NCBI GenBank assembly: GCA_021811025.1
Contig: JAJZPX010000022.1
Coordinates: 1-13,738 of the forward strand
From: Actinomycetes bacterium
GTDB lineage: Bacteria; Actinomycetota; Coriobacteriia; Anaerosomatales; JAJZPX01
Direction of reading: 5' to 3'
Length of the DNA: 13,738 nucleotides
Shown: positions 7,922-13,738 of the stretch, in pieces
How the letters are laid out: every line of letters begins with the position of its first letter
How positions within the stretch are numbered: position 1 is the stretch's first letter
Made by a program: the position numbers and the translations under genes
Notes under the pieces: generated by a model
The model's input: only the letters and a program-made list of their open reading frames with translations
Database searches by the model: none
Told to the model about the DNA's origin: nothing

Positions 7922-7955
7922 CGTTCGTGACGGACCCGCAGGGCCGTCACGAACG
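7922..7955 (+). promoter_or_regulatory. Perfect 12-bp inverted repeat (hairpin 1) in the trpS leader
   Basis: CGTTCGTGACGG at 7922-7933 is the exact reverse complement of CCGTCACGAACG at 7944-7955. The intervening ACCCGCAGGG can itself add three CCC/GGG pairs beyond a bulged A, leaving a GCA loop. No T-run follows, so it is not a canonical intrinsic terminator. It may be a 5'-end stem stabilising the trpS mRNA, a dyad operator overlapping the transcription start, or a U-tail-less terminator for the upstream operon. Confidence 0.6.
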
Positions 7956-7999
7956 CGCGGGATCGAGCAGACTCACTTCGTTCGCAGCTCATCCCGCGC
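7955..7999 (+). promoter_or_regulatory. Second inverted repeat (hairpin 2) in the trpS leader
   Basis: GCGCGGGAT at 7955-7963 pairs with ATCCCGCGC at 7991-7999. Past a bulged C at 7964, GAGC at 7965-7968 pairs with GCTC at 7987-7990, leaving an 18-base loop. It abuts hairpin 1, sharing G7955. The trpS ribosome-binding site GAGGAG at 8023-8028 lies outside both stems. There is no T-box core and no TGG codon anywhere in 7921-8040, so neither T-box control nor a Trp leader peptide is supported. Confidence 0.5.
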
Positions 8000-8040
8000 C
8001 GCGACCCGACCAACGCCGGCACGAGGAGTCCGCAGACCGC

Positions 8041-9090
8041 ATGCCCAAGCCCCGCATCGTCACCGGCTACCGCCCGACCGGCAAGCTCCACCTCGGCCAC
8101 TGGTTCGGCAACCTGCAGAACATGATCGCGATGCAGCGCCGGTACCAGGCGTTCTGGTTCATCGCCGACTGGCACGCGCTGACGTCGCACTGGCAGGACA
8201 CGAGCCACATCCGCGTGTTCACCGAGGAGATGGTGCTCGACTGGTGCGCGGCGGGCATCGACCCTTCAGTCTCCACCATCTACCGCCAGTCCGACGTGCC
8301 CGAGGTGGCCGAGCTGGCGCTGTACTTCGACATGATCACGCCGATGGGATGGCTCGAGCGCGTCCCGTCGTACAAGGAGCAGCGCGAGCAGATCACCGAC
8401 AAGGACCTCTCCAACGTCGGCTTCTTCCTCTACCCCACGCTCATGGCGGCCGACATCGCCATCACGCTCGCGCAGGCCGTCCCCGTGGGCGAGGACCAGG
8501 CGCCGCATCTCGAGCTCACACGCGAGATCGTGCGCCGGTTCAACGGCACCTGGGGCGAGTACCTCGTCGAGCCGAAGGCGCTCATCCCCGAGGAGGGCGC
8601 GCGCGTGCCGGGCACCGACGGGCGGAAGATGAGCAAGAGCTACGGCAACGCGATCTTCATCTCGGACTCGCCCGAGGAGATCCGCGCGAAGGTCATGTCG
8701 ATGATCACGGACCCAGCGCGCAAGCTGAAGACGGACCCCGGCGACCCCGACATCTGCCCCCTGCAGCAGATCCACAAGCTCGTCGGGGCGCCCGATGTCG
8801 TCGCGGAGTTCGATGCGTGCTGCCGCGCCGCCGAATGCGGGTGCGTCGCGCACAAGAAGAAGCTCGTCGAAGACCTCACGGAGTACCTGCGCGAGTTCCG
8901 CGAGCGGCGCGCAGAGCTGGCCGCGGTCCCCGGCTTCGCGTGGGAGGTGCTCGCCGGGGGTGCGGAGCGCGTGCGCCCGGTCGCCGCCGAGGTCATCGCG
9001 AACTGCCGACGCGTCGTGCGCATCGACGGGCGCGAGGAGCCGGCGTCCCCGTCCGAGCGCGACGCGGACGACGCGCAAGAGCCGTTCTGA
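8041..9090 (+). CDS. trpS: Tryptophanyl-tRNA synthetase (Fe-S-type variant)
   Basis: Class Ic synthetase of 349 residues that charges tRNA-Trp with tryptophan. The ATP-binding signature is PTGKLHLGHWFG at 12-23 and the KMSKS loop is GRKMSKSYGN with K196-S200. After the KMSKS loop comes DPGDPDICP and a cysteine cluster aligning with the [4Fe-4S] site I recall from Thermotoga TrpRS (C-x22-C-x6-C-x2-C). Here it reads C239-x21-C261-x6-C268-x2-H271, so the fourth ligand position is His, with extra cysteines at 260 and 266. I chose the ATG at 8041 because the family N-terminus begins there. GAGGAG at 8023-8028 is its probable ribosome-binding site, 12 bases away and rather far. The frame is open upstream to a GTG at 7927, but that stretch encodes the leader hairpins. 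It heads a cluster with scpA, scpB and rluB. Confidence 0.95.
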   Translation: MPKPRIVTGYRPTGKLHLGHWFGNLQNMIAMQRRYQAFWFIADWHALTSHWQDTSHIRVFTEEMVLDWCAAGIDPSVSTIYRQSDVPEVAELALYFDMITPMGWLERVPSYKEQREQITDKDLSNVGFFLYPTLMAADIAITLAQAVPVGEDQAPHLELTREIVRRFNGTWGEYLVEPKALIPEEGARVPGTDGRKMSKSYGNAIFISDSPEEIRAKVMSMITDPARKLKTDPGDPDICPLQQIHKLVGAPDVVAEFDACCRAAECGCVAHKKKLVEDLTEYLREFRERRAELAAVPGFAWEVLAGGAERVRPVAAEVIANCRRVVRIDGREEPASPSERDADDAQEPF

Positions 9091-9097
9091 CGCGGCC

Positions 9098-9844
9098 GTG
9101 TCGTACCGCGTCCGCACAGACGTCTTCGAGGGGCCGTTCGACCTGCTGCTGCATCTCGTCGGCAGGCAGAAGGTCGACGTCACCGACATAGACATCTCCG
9201 AGGTGGCGGACCAGTACCTCGAGCACATCGAGCGCATGAGGGAGCTCGATCTCGACGTGGCGAGCGACTTCCTCCTCGTCGCGGCGACGCTGCTGGAGAT
9301 CAAGGCGGCGTCGCTCCTGCCCGCGGACCGCGAACCGGCCGAGCCGGACGAGTACGAGGAGCTCTCGCCCGAGGAGGCGCGCAAGCTGCTGGTAGCGCGG
9401 TTGCTCGCGTACAAGACCTTCAAGAACGCCTCGGCCGAGCTGTCGGCGCGCATGGAGGCGGAGGGACGGATGCACGCCCGGCAGGCGGGGCTCGAGGAGC
9501 GGTTCCTGAAGCTGATGCCGGACTTCCTCGAGGGCATCACGCTGCGCTCGCTCGGCGTCATCTGCGCGGACCTGATGGTGAGGCGCGAGGTCTTCCTGCT
9601 CGAGGCCGAGCACGTCGCGTCCATGCCGATCAGCCTCGAGCTGCACGTGCGGCACATCGCCGGCCTGCTCGCCGCGAGGCGCCGCCGGCTGTTCTCGGAG
9701 CTGGTCGCGGCCGGCGCCGACGCCGAGGAGGTCGTCGTGACGTTCCTCGCGATACTCGAGCTGTACAAGCGCGGCGAGGTCGACCTTCGGCAGGACGCGC
9801 TCTTCGGGGAGATCGAGATCACGAGCGTGGAGGAGGATGCGTGA
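9098..9844 (+). CDS. scpA: Segregation and condensation protein A (kleisin)
   Basis: A 248-residue kleisin that bridges the SMC ATPase heads with ScpB in the bacterial condensin complex, needed for chromosome compaction and segregation. The N-terminal SMC-neck-binding helices carry the family motif VFEGPFDLLLHL at residues 9-20, followed by a helical DFLLVAATLLEIKA stretch. The acidic middle is typical of ScpA. The C-terminal winged helix ends with the conserved TFLAILELYKRGEV pattern. I chose the GTG at 9098, seven bases after the trpS stop, because homology starts there; upstream frame is trpS shadow. No strong Shine-Dalgarno is visible, suggesting translation coupled to trpS. The stop TGA overlaps the scpB start by one base. 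Confidence 0.93.
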   Translation: MSYRVRTDVFEGPFDLLLHLVGRQKVDVTDIDISEVADQYLEHIERMRELDLDVASDFLLVAATLLEIKAASLLPADREPAEPDEYEELSPEEARKLLVARLLAYKTFKNASAELSARMEAEGRMHARQAGLEERFLKLMPDFLEGITLRSLGVICADLMVRREVFLLEAEHVASMPISLELHVRHIAGLLAARRRRLFSELVAAGADAEEVVVTFLAILELYKRGEVDLRQDALFGEIEITSVEEDA

Positions 9845-10500
9845 TGGACGCCGAGGCGCTCGAGCTGAGAGGGATGTGCGAGGCGCTGCTGTTCGTGAGC
9901 GACGACCCTCTGCCCGCCTCGAAGATCGCCGGGCTGATCGGCGTGACGGCGGGCGAGATCACCGGCGTGCTGAAGGAGCTGCGCGACGAGTACGCCGCCG
10001 ACGACCGCGGCTTCCAGCTGCGCGAGGTGGCGGGCGGCTGGAAGCTCTTCACGCACCCCGGGCACCACGCGCTCGTCGAGGAGCTCGTGCTGTCCTGGGA
10101 CACCCGGCGGCTCTCGCAGGCCGCGCTCGAGGCGCTGGCGGTCATCGCTTACCAGCAGCCGGTGACGCGCCAGGGCGTGAATGCCGTGCGCGGCGTGAAC
10201 TCTGAGGGAGTCATCAGTTCTCTCGTCGAGAAGGGGCTGGTGAAGGAGCTCGGGCGCGACCCGCAGCAGGGCAACGCCATACTCTACGGGACGACGCGCG
10301 CGTTCCTCGAGAAGTTCGGCCTGAGGGACCTCACCGAGCTGCCGCCGCTCGAGGAGTTCGCTCCGGACGAGAAGACGGCGGCGGCGATCCAGGAGCGGCT
10401 GCACGCCGCGAGCTCGCCGCTCTCGCCCAGCGCGGGGCTCGGCGAGGCCGACGACGCCGACGGCGAGGAGCCCGAGGAGGACCTCGACGAGATCGACTGA
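9844..10500 (+). CDS. scpB: Segregation and condensation protein B
   Basis: A 218-residue partner of ScpA that dimerises and binds the kleisin centre in the SMC complex. Two winged-helix domains are visible. The first begins EALLFVSDDPLPASKIA. The second contains the strongly conserved EALAVIAYQQPVTRQGV and then RGVNSEGVISSLVEKGL and ILYGTTRAFLEKFGL. The C-terminus is a 20-odd residue acidic tail rich in Asp and Glu. The ATG at 9844 forms a TGATG junction with scpA and sits seven bases after AGGAGG at 9831-9836. The GTG one codon earlier, at 9841, is a less well-spaced alternative. Confidence 0.94.
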   Translation: MDAEALELRGMCEALLFVSDDPLPASKIAGLIGVTAGEITGVLKELRDEYAADDRGFQLREVAGGWKLFTHPGHHALVEELVLSWDTRRLSQAALEALAVIAYQQPVTRQGVNAVRGVNSEGVISSLVEKGLVKELGRDPQQGNAILYGTTRAFLEKFGLRDLTELPPLEEFAPDEKTAAAIQERLHAASSPLSPSAGLGEADDADGEEPEEDLDEID

Positions 10501-10503
10501 GCC

Positions 10504-11229
10504 GTGAGCGAGCAGCGCCTGCAGAAGTTGATGGCCCGCGCGGGCGTTGCTTCGCGGCGCCGCTCGGAGGAACTGATCGCGGCGGGACGCGTCACGGTCA
10601 ACGGCGAGGTCGTCACTTCGCTCGGCACGAAGGCGGACCCGGACCGCGACGCGGTCGCGGTAGACGGGCGCGCGCTCGAGCTGGGCGTCGCGCACGCGTA
10701 CTTCGCGCTCAACAAGCCGCGCGGGTGCGTGACGACCATGTCCGACCCGCAGGGGCGGCCGACGATCGCGCGGTTCCTGCCGCCCCTGCCGCCGGGGCTG
10801 TTCGCGGTCGGGCGTCTCGACATGGACACCGAGGGCCTGCTGCTGATCACCAACGACGGTGAGCTCGCGGCGCGGTTGCTGCACCCCCGCTACCACGTGC
10901 CGAAGACGTACCGCGCCGTCGTCGCGGGCCGGCCTTCGGACGCCGAGCTCGCACGGCTGCGCCGCGGCATCGAGCTCGACGACGGGCCGACGCAGCCGGC
11001 CGAGGTCGAGGCGCTCGGGCCGCGCGACGACCGGACCGAGGCGCGCATCACGATCCGCGAGGGGCGCAAGCGGCAGGTGCGGCGGATGTTCTCGGCGATC
11101 GGGCACCCCGTGACGGAGCTCGAGCGCACGGCGTTCGGGCCGATCGAGCTCGGCGATCAGCCTCGTGGTGCGCTGCGCGAGCTCACGGAGCACGAGGTGA
11201 CGGCGCTCAAGGAGGTGGCGCGATCCTGA
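10504..11229 (+). CDS. rluB: 23S/16S rRNA pseudouridine synthase, RluB/RsuA family
   Basis: Converts a specific uridine of ribosomal RNA to pseudouridine. The 241-residue protein starts with an S4 RNA-binding domain (residues 4-50: RLQKLMARAGVASRRRSEEL, then VTVNGEVV). The catalytic domain follows, with LNKPRGCVTT at 69-78, the motif GRLDMDTEGLLLITNDG at 103-119 (catalytic D106), and the C-terminal EGRKRQVRRMFSAIGHPV. RluB (23S U2605) fits the scpB neighbourhood better than RsuA (16S U516), but the target is inferred. The GTG at 10504 lies three bases after the scpB stop, with only weak ribosome-binding sequence, as expected for a coupled gene. Confidence 0.92.
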   Translation: MSEQRLQKLMARAGVASRRRSEELIAAGRVTVNGEVVTSLGTKADPDRDAVAVDGRALELGVAHAYFALNKPRGCVTTMSDPQGRPTIARFLPPLPPGLFAVGRLDMDTEGLLLITNDGELAARLLHPRYHVPKTYRAVVAGRPSDAELARLRRGIELDDGPTQPAEVEALGPRDDRTEARITIREGRKRQVRRMFSAIGHPVTELERTAFGPIELGDQPRGALRELTEHEVTALKEVARS

Positions 11230-11234
11230 ACGCT

Positions 11235-11262
11235 GGCGCCGCGGGCGCCGCTCCGCTACACT
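11235..11262 (+). promoter_or_regulatory. Candidate promoter of the btu operon with GGCGCC repeat
   Basis: TACACT at 11257-11262 is a plausible -10, and TGGCGC at 11234-11239 is a weak -35 at 17-base spacing. A start near 11269-11271 would place the riboswitch about a dozen bases into the transcript. The -35 region lies in GGCGCC-GCG-GGCGCC (11235-11249), which can pair as a 6-bp hairpin; it could be the end of the rluB unit or a protein-binding dyad. The 9-mer CGCTAyACT is shared with the trpS-leader -10. Confidence 0.5.
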
Positions 11263-11281
11263 CTCCCCCAACAACAGACAT

Positions 11282-11392
11282 CCCGTCGGGTGCCCGCTTC
11301 GCGCGGGAGAATAGGGAAGCCGGTGTGATTCCGGCGCTGACCCGCAACTGTGACGGTCGAGTCGGCCGAAGCCAGGAGACCTGCCCGACGGG
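11282..11392 (+). ncRNA. Cobalamin riboswitch aptamer
   Basis: The conserved core is readable. P1 is a perfect 9-bp closing stem, CCCGTCGGG at 11282-11290 with CCCGACGGG at 11384-11392. A CCCGC/GCGGG hairpin is at 11293-11307. The conserved GGGAAGCCGGTG leads into a GCCGG/CCGGC stem (11319-11323 with 11331-11335). Next come GCTGACCCGCAACTGTGACGG and the B12 box AGCCAGGAGACCTGCC at 11370-11385. Riboswitches of this class bind adenosylcobalamin and usually turn off cobalamin uptake or synthesis genes when the cofactor is plentiful. The aptamer ends 143 bases before btuF, matching its predicted target. Confidence 0.95.
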
Positions 11393-11408
11393 GCGCGAGA
11401 CGAACGGC

Positions 11409-11462
11409 CTTCGAGGAAAGAGGCGACTCGCGACCCGCAGCCAGCGGCGTCGTTCCTCGAAG
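11409..11462 (+). promoter_or_regulatory. Putative antiterminator / alternative stem of the riboswitch expression platform
   Basis: CTTCGAGGAA at 11409-11418 pairs perfectly with TTCCTCGAAG at 11453-11462. Inside sits a smaller hairpin, CGAC-CCGC at 11431-11438 with GCGG-c-GTCG at 11444-11452. The last four bases of the outer stem (11459-11462) are also the first four of the terminator-like stem downstream, so the two structures compete for GAAG. The assignment as antiterminator is inference from this overlap. Confidence 0.45.
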
Positions 11463-11490
11463 ACCCGGCCATGAAGCAGGCCGGGTCTTC
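11459..11490 (+). terminator. Terminator-like hairpin between riboswitch and btuF
   Basis: GAAGACCCGGCC at 11459-11470 and GGCCGGGTCTTC at 11479-11490 form a perfect 12-bp stem with an 8-base loop. The bases after it (ACGCTTCTCG) contain only a few T residues, so termination may be inefficient or factor-assisted. Position between aptamer and first gene suggests it is the off-state structure of the cobalamin switch. Confidence 0.55.
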
Positions 11491-11535
11491 ACGCTTCTCG
11501 TGATGGGGCTGCTCGCGCACAGGACGGGGAGACCG

Positions 11536-12465
11536 ATGCGTTACACCACGAGACTGCTCGCCGTGGCCCTGCTGGCCGTGTCGCTGGCCTTGAGCGGCTG
11601 TTCGAGAGGGGGGGCCGGCACGGACAAGCCGCCCGCCGCGAAGTCCGAGGCGGCGTTCCCGGTGACCGTCACCGACGACCTCGGCCACTCCGTGAAGCTC
11701 GATGCTAAGCCGCAGCGCATCGTGTCGCTCGCGCCGGCCGACACCGAGATCGTGGCCGCCCTCGGGCTCACCGGCCGGCTTGTCGGGGTGACCACCTACG
11801 ACGACTACCCGCCCGAGGTGAAGGACCTCCCCAAGGTCGGCGACTTCATGACGCCCAACCTCGAGGCCATCGCGGCTGCCAAGCCCGACCTCGTGCTGGT
11901 GACGGGCGGCGTGCAGAAGGAGGTCGTCCAGAAGCTCGAGGGGCTCGGCGCGAAGGTCGTCGCCGTAGATCCCACGACCATCGAGGGGACGATAGCGTCG
12001 ATCGAGATGGTGGGGAAGGCCACCGGCACGTCGGCGAAGGCGGCGGAGACAGCGGCCGCCATCCGAGCCGAGGTCGAGGACGTTCGCGCGAAGGTCGCGG
12101 GCACGAAGACGGCGAGCTGCTTCGTCGAGATAGCGCAGAACCCGGTGTACACGGCGGGCGCGGACACGCTGCTCGACGACATGATCCGCATCTCGAACGG
12201 GCGCAACGTGGTGACCCGCGGCGGCTACATCGGCTACTCGCTCGAGCAGCTCCTCGAGGACGACCCGCAGGTCTACCTCGTGACGAAGGGCTCGATGAGC
12301 GACCCCTCCGGGCTCGCCAAGCGCCCGGGCTACGGGAAGCTCTCCGCGGTGAAGTCCGGCAGGATCGTGCTGCTGGACGACAACCTCGTCTCGCGCCCGG
12401 GGCCTCGTGTGGCGCAAGGCCTGCGCGAGGTGGCCGAGGGGCTGCACCCGGAGGCGTTCAAGTAG
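11536..12465 (+). CDS. btuF: Cobalamin ABC transporter substrate-binding lipoprotein
   Basis: An extracytoplasmic lipoprotein of 309 residues that captures cobalamin (or a related corrinoid) and delivers it to the BtuC permease. A signal peptide at 1-21 ends in the lipobox LSGC with C22 as the predicted lipidated residue, followed by a flexible linker. The mature part is a helical-backbone (FecB/BtuF) fold: VTVTDDLGHSVKL, then QRIVSLAPADTEIVAALG, KVGDF..PNLEAIAAAKPDLVL, and in the second lobe EQLLEDDPQVYLV. E71 and E237 sit where the BtuF glutamates that dock onto the permease are expected. I chose the ATG at 11536 because it gives a proper signal peptide and follows GGGGAG at 11526-11531. 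The cobalamin rather than siderophore assignment rests mainly on the upstream riboswitch. Confidence 0.9.
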   Translation: MRYTTRLLAVALLAVSLALSGCSRGGAGTDKPPAAKSEAAFPVTVTDDLGHSVKLDAKPQRIVSLAPADTEIVAALGLTGRLVGVTTYDDYPPEVKDLPKVGDFMTPNLEAIAAAKPDLVLVTGGVQKEVVQKLEGLGAKVVAVDPTTIEGTIASIEMVGKATGTSAKAAETAAAIRAEVEDVRAKVAGTKTASCFVEIAQNPVYTAGADTLLDDMIRISNGRNVVTRGGYIGYSLEQLLEDDPQVYLVTKGSMSDPSGLAKRPGYGKLSAVKSGRIVLLDDNLVSRPGPRVAQGLREVAEGLHPEAFK

Positions 12466-12466
12466 G

Positions 12467-13489
12467 ATGCCGCCCCTCGCGCGCAGCCGGACGCTCGTCG
12501 TCGTCGCCGCGGTGGCGGCCGTGCTCGCGACCGCCGTCGTGGCCGGCGTCGCTCTCGGGGCGGTGCCGCTGGCGCCCGCCGACGTCGTGCGCGCGATCGG
12601 GCACGGGCTTCTCGGCCGTCCGGCGGGGATAGCCGACGCGCTCGTGCTCGACCTGCGGCTGCCGCGCGTCGTGCTCGCCGCGCTCGTCGGGATGTGCCTC
12701 GCCGCGGCCGGGACGCTCTACCAGGCGCTCTTCCGCAACCCGCTGGCGGACCCGTACATCCTGGGCGTGAGCTCCGGCGCCGGGCTCGGCGCGACGCTCG
12801 CGCTGGTGGCCGGCGCCGGGCTCGGTGTCTCGGCGTTCGTGGCGGTGCCGGTCGCCGCGTTCGCGGGCGCCGTCGCGTCGATCGCGATCGTCGTGGCGAT
12901 GACCGCGCGGCGCGGGCGGCTCGACATGCTCTCGCTGCTGCTCGCGGGCGTGGCCGTGAGCTACACGCTGGCGGCGGTGACCTCGTTCGTCATGGTGTTC
13001 TCGCGGCAGACGATGCAGCAGGTGGTGTTCTGGATGATGGGCGGGCTGCAGACAGCGTCGTGGGCGTACGTCGTCGTCGTGGCGGTCATGCTGGCGGTCG
13101 GCCTGGCGGCCCCGCTCCTATACACCCGCGACCTCGATGTCATGCTGCTCGGCGACGAGCGCGCCGCGCAGCTCGGCATCGACGTCGAGAGGTTCAAGCT
13201 CGTGATGCTCGTCGCGGCGTCCCTCATGGTGGCGGCCGCCGTGTCGGTGTCCGGGCTGATCGGCTTCGTCGGGCTGATGACGCCGCACATGGCGAGGCTC
13301 GTCCTCGGTCCCGACCACCGCCGGCTGCTGCCCGTGTCGGTGCTCGCCGGAGGCGTGGTGCTGGTGCTGGCCGACCTCGCGGCGCGCGTCGTCCTCGCGC
13401 CGGTCGAGCTGCCCGTGGGCATCGTGACCGCCGTCCTCGGCGGGCCCTTCTTCGTGTGGCTGCTGCTGCAGGCGGAGAGAGGGGCGTGA
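12467..13489 (+). CDS. btuC: Cobalamin ABC transporter permease (FecCD/BtuC family)
   Basis: A 340-residue inner-membrane permease with about ten hydrophobic segments. Family landmarks are LRLPR at 63-67, QALFRNPLADPYILGVSSGA at 86-105, the ATPase-coupling region GFVGLMTPHMAR at 266-277, GPDHRRLLP at 281-289, and ELPVGIVTAVLGGPFF at 314-329. It would work as a homodimer with the BtuD ATPase. The ATG at 12467 is one base after the btuF stop TAG. GGAGG at 12450-12454, inside the end of btuF, is a rather distant ribosome-binding site, so coupling to btuF is likely. An upstream in-frame start at 12407 would overlap btuF by 20 codons with no homologous sequence. Confidence 0.92.
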   Translation: MPPLARSRTLVVVAAVAAVLATAVVAGVALGAVPLAPADVVRAIGHGLLGRPAGIADALVLDLRLPRVVLAALVGMCLAAAGTLYQALFRNPLADPYILGVSSGAGLGATLALVAGAGLGVSAFVAVPVAAFAGAVASIAIVVAMTARRGRLDMLSLLLAGVAVSYTLAAVTSFVMVFSRQTMQQVVFWMMGGLQTASWAYVVVVAVMLAVGLAAPLLYTRDLDVMLLGDERAAQLGIDVERFKLVMLVAASLMVAAAVSVSGLIGFVGLMTPHMARLVLGPDHRRLLPVSVLAGGVVLVLADLAARVVLAPVELPVGIVTAVLGGPFFVWLLLQAERGA

Positions 13490-13492
13490 GCC

Positions 13493-13738
13493 GTGGACGC
13501 GCTTCGCTTCGCTGAGGCCGCGATCGGGTACGCGGGCCGCGAGGTCCTCTCGGGAGTGTCCCTGACGCTCTCGCCGGGCGAGGTCGTGGGGCTCGTCGGG
13601 CCGAACGGCGCCGGCAAGACCACGCTGCTTCGCGCCGTGACCGGCGAGGCGCGCCTCCTGGCGGGCTCGCTCTCGGTGCTCGGCGCCCCTCGCGCCTCGC
13701 TCTCCGCGCGCGAGGCCGCGCGCACGGTCGGCGTCCTG
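13493..13738 (+). CDS. btuD: Cobalamin ABC transporter ATP-binding protein, 5' part (cut by window edge)
   Basis: Eighty-two codons of an open frame running to the end of the window. The product begins VDALRFAEAAIGYAGREVLS (start codon read as Met). It reaches the Walker A motif GPNGAGKTT at residues 36-44, then the usual LLRAVTGE and a short linker that leads to the Q-loop beyond the window. This is the FepC/BtuD ATPase type that pairs with BtuC-family permeases. The GTG at 13493 is three bases after the btuC stop and about eight bases after GAGAGGGG. The Q-loop, signature motif and Walker B lie outside the window, so completeness cannot be judged. Confidence 0.88.
   Translation, partial: MDALRFAEAAIGYAGREVLSGVSLTLSPGEVVGLVGPNGAGKTTLLRAVTGEARLLAGSLSVLGAPRASLSAREAARTVGVL

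Noticed and set aside
7922..7955. Classical intrinsic terminator for the upstream operon
   Set aside because: The stem is excellent but is followed by CGCGGGAT rather than a T-run. A U-tail-less terminator remains possible, so I annotated it only as an inverted repeat.
7921..8040. T-box or Trp-codon attenuator in the trpS leader
   Set aside because: No T-box core sequence is present and there is not a single TGG in the interval, so neither a Trp specifier nor a Trp-rich leader peptide can be encoded.
11263..11268. CTCCCC as an anti-Shine-Dalgarno partner of the btuF GGGGAG
   Set aside because: It lies immediately after the -10 box, probably before or at the transcription start, and so is unlikely to be in the mRNA.
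11350..11535. Longer BtuF reading from 11350
   Set aside because: The extra 62 codons fall within the riboswitch and expression platform and would bury the signal peptide. The ATG at 11536 gives a normal lipoprotein signal.
8266..12447. A 1393-codon open frame on the minus strand spanning trpS to btuF
   Set aside because: It is antisense to five well-supported genes and runs straight through the riboswitch. Its composition is the Arg/His/Ala/Leu-rich pattern produced by reading GC-rich codons backwards. Long stop-free shadows are expected at this GC content.
1..13738. CRISPR arrays, transposons, prophage, toxin-antitoxin or defence genes, tRNA/rRNA genes
   Set aside because: I saw no regularly spaced repeats, transposase or integrase motifs, cloverleaf sequences or defence-type domains on either strand. 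The content is ordinary core chromosome.

Overview
The window is a compact, very GC-rich piece of bacterial chromosome. All thirteen genes run left to right on the + strand, with overlaps or gaps of a few bases inside operons, frequent GTG starts and strong G/C preference at third codon positions. Gene content suggests a high-GC, probably anaerobic bacterium, most plausibly a deep-branching actinobacterium of the Coriobacteriia type. Relevant features are PilB, ScpA/ScpB, a long DHH-CBS-poly(A)-polymerase fusion, a tryptophanyl-tRNA synthetase of the Fe-S-cluster type, and a B12-riboswitch-controlled cobalamin importer. The taxon is an inference from style and content; there is no rRNA in the window to settle it.

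Region 1 (about 96-7870) looks like one long transcription unit. It holds a small YggT-like membrane protein, a PilB/GspE-type pilus-assembly ATPase with a complete-looking c-di-GMP-binding MshEN motif, phosphopentomutase (deoB), a pyrimidine/thymidine phosphorylase (4-base overlap with deoB), the 886-residue DHH-CBS-tRNA nucleotidyltransferase fusion and a small site-2-type membrane metalloprotease. The two deo enzymes work in series: the phosphorylase releases (deoxy)ribose-1-phosphate from pyrimidine nucleosides and DeoB converts it to the 5-phosphate. The fusion protein probably adds the 3'-terminal A of tRNA and carries a separate DHH-family nuclease/phosphatase module.

Region 2 (about 7915-11229) begins with a 170-base gap holding a -10-like element and two tandem inverted repeats. 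It then encodes trpS, scpA, scpB and an RluB/RsuA-type pseudouridine synthase with gaps of 7, -1 and 3 bases. From memory, the order fusion protein / site-2 protease / trpS / scpA / scpB / rluB recurs in anaerobic bacteria, so this is a housekeeping neighbourhood (tRNA charging and maturation, rRNA modification, chromosome condensation through SMC-ScpAB).

Region 3 (about 11230-13738) is a cobalamin uptake operon. A promoter-like element, a well-formed cobalamin riboswitch and a hairpin-rich expression platform precede btuF (lipoprotein), btuC (permease) and the 5' end of btuD (ATPase, cut by the window edge).

I saw no mobile element, CRISPR array, tRNA or rRNA gene and no defence system. I do not think the window contains a wholly undescribed system. 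The points most worth checking are the Cys-to-His change at the fourth predicted Fe-S ligand of TrpRS, the tandem hairpins upstream of trpS, the riboswitch expression platform, and a PilB with an apparent c-di-GMP site located away from any other pilus gene visible here.
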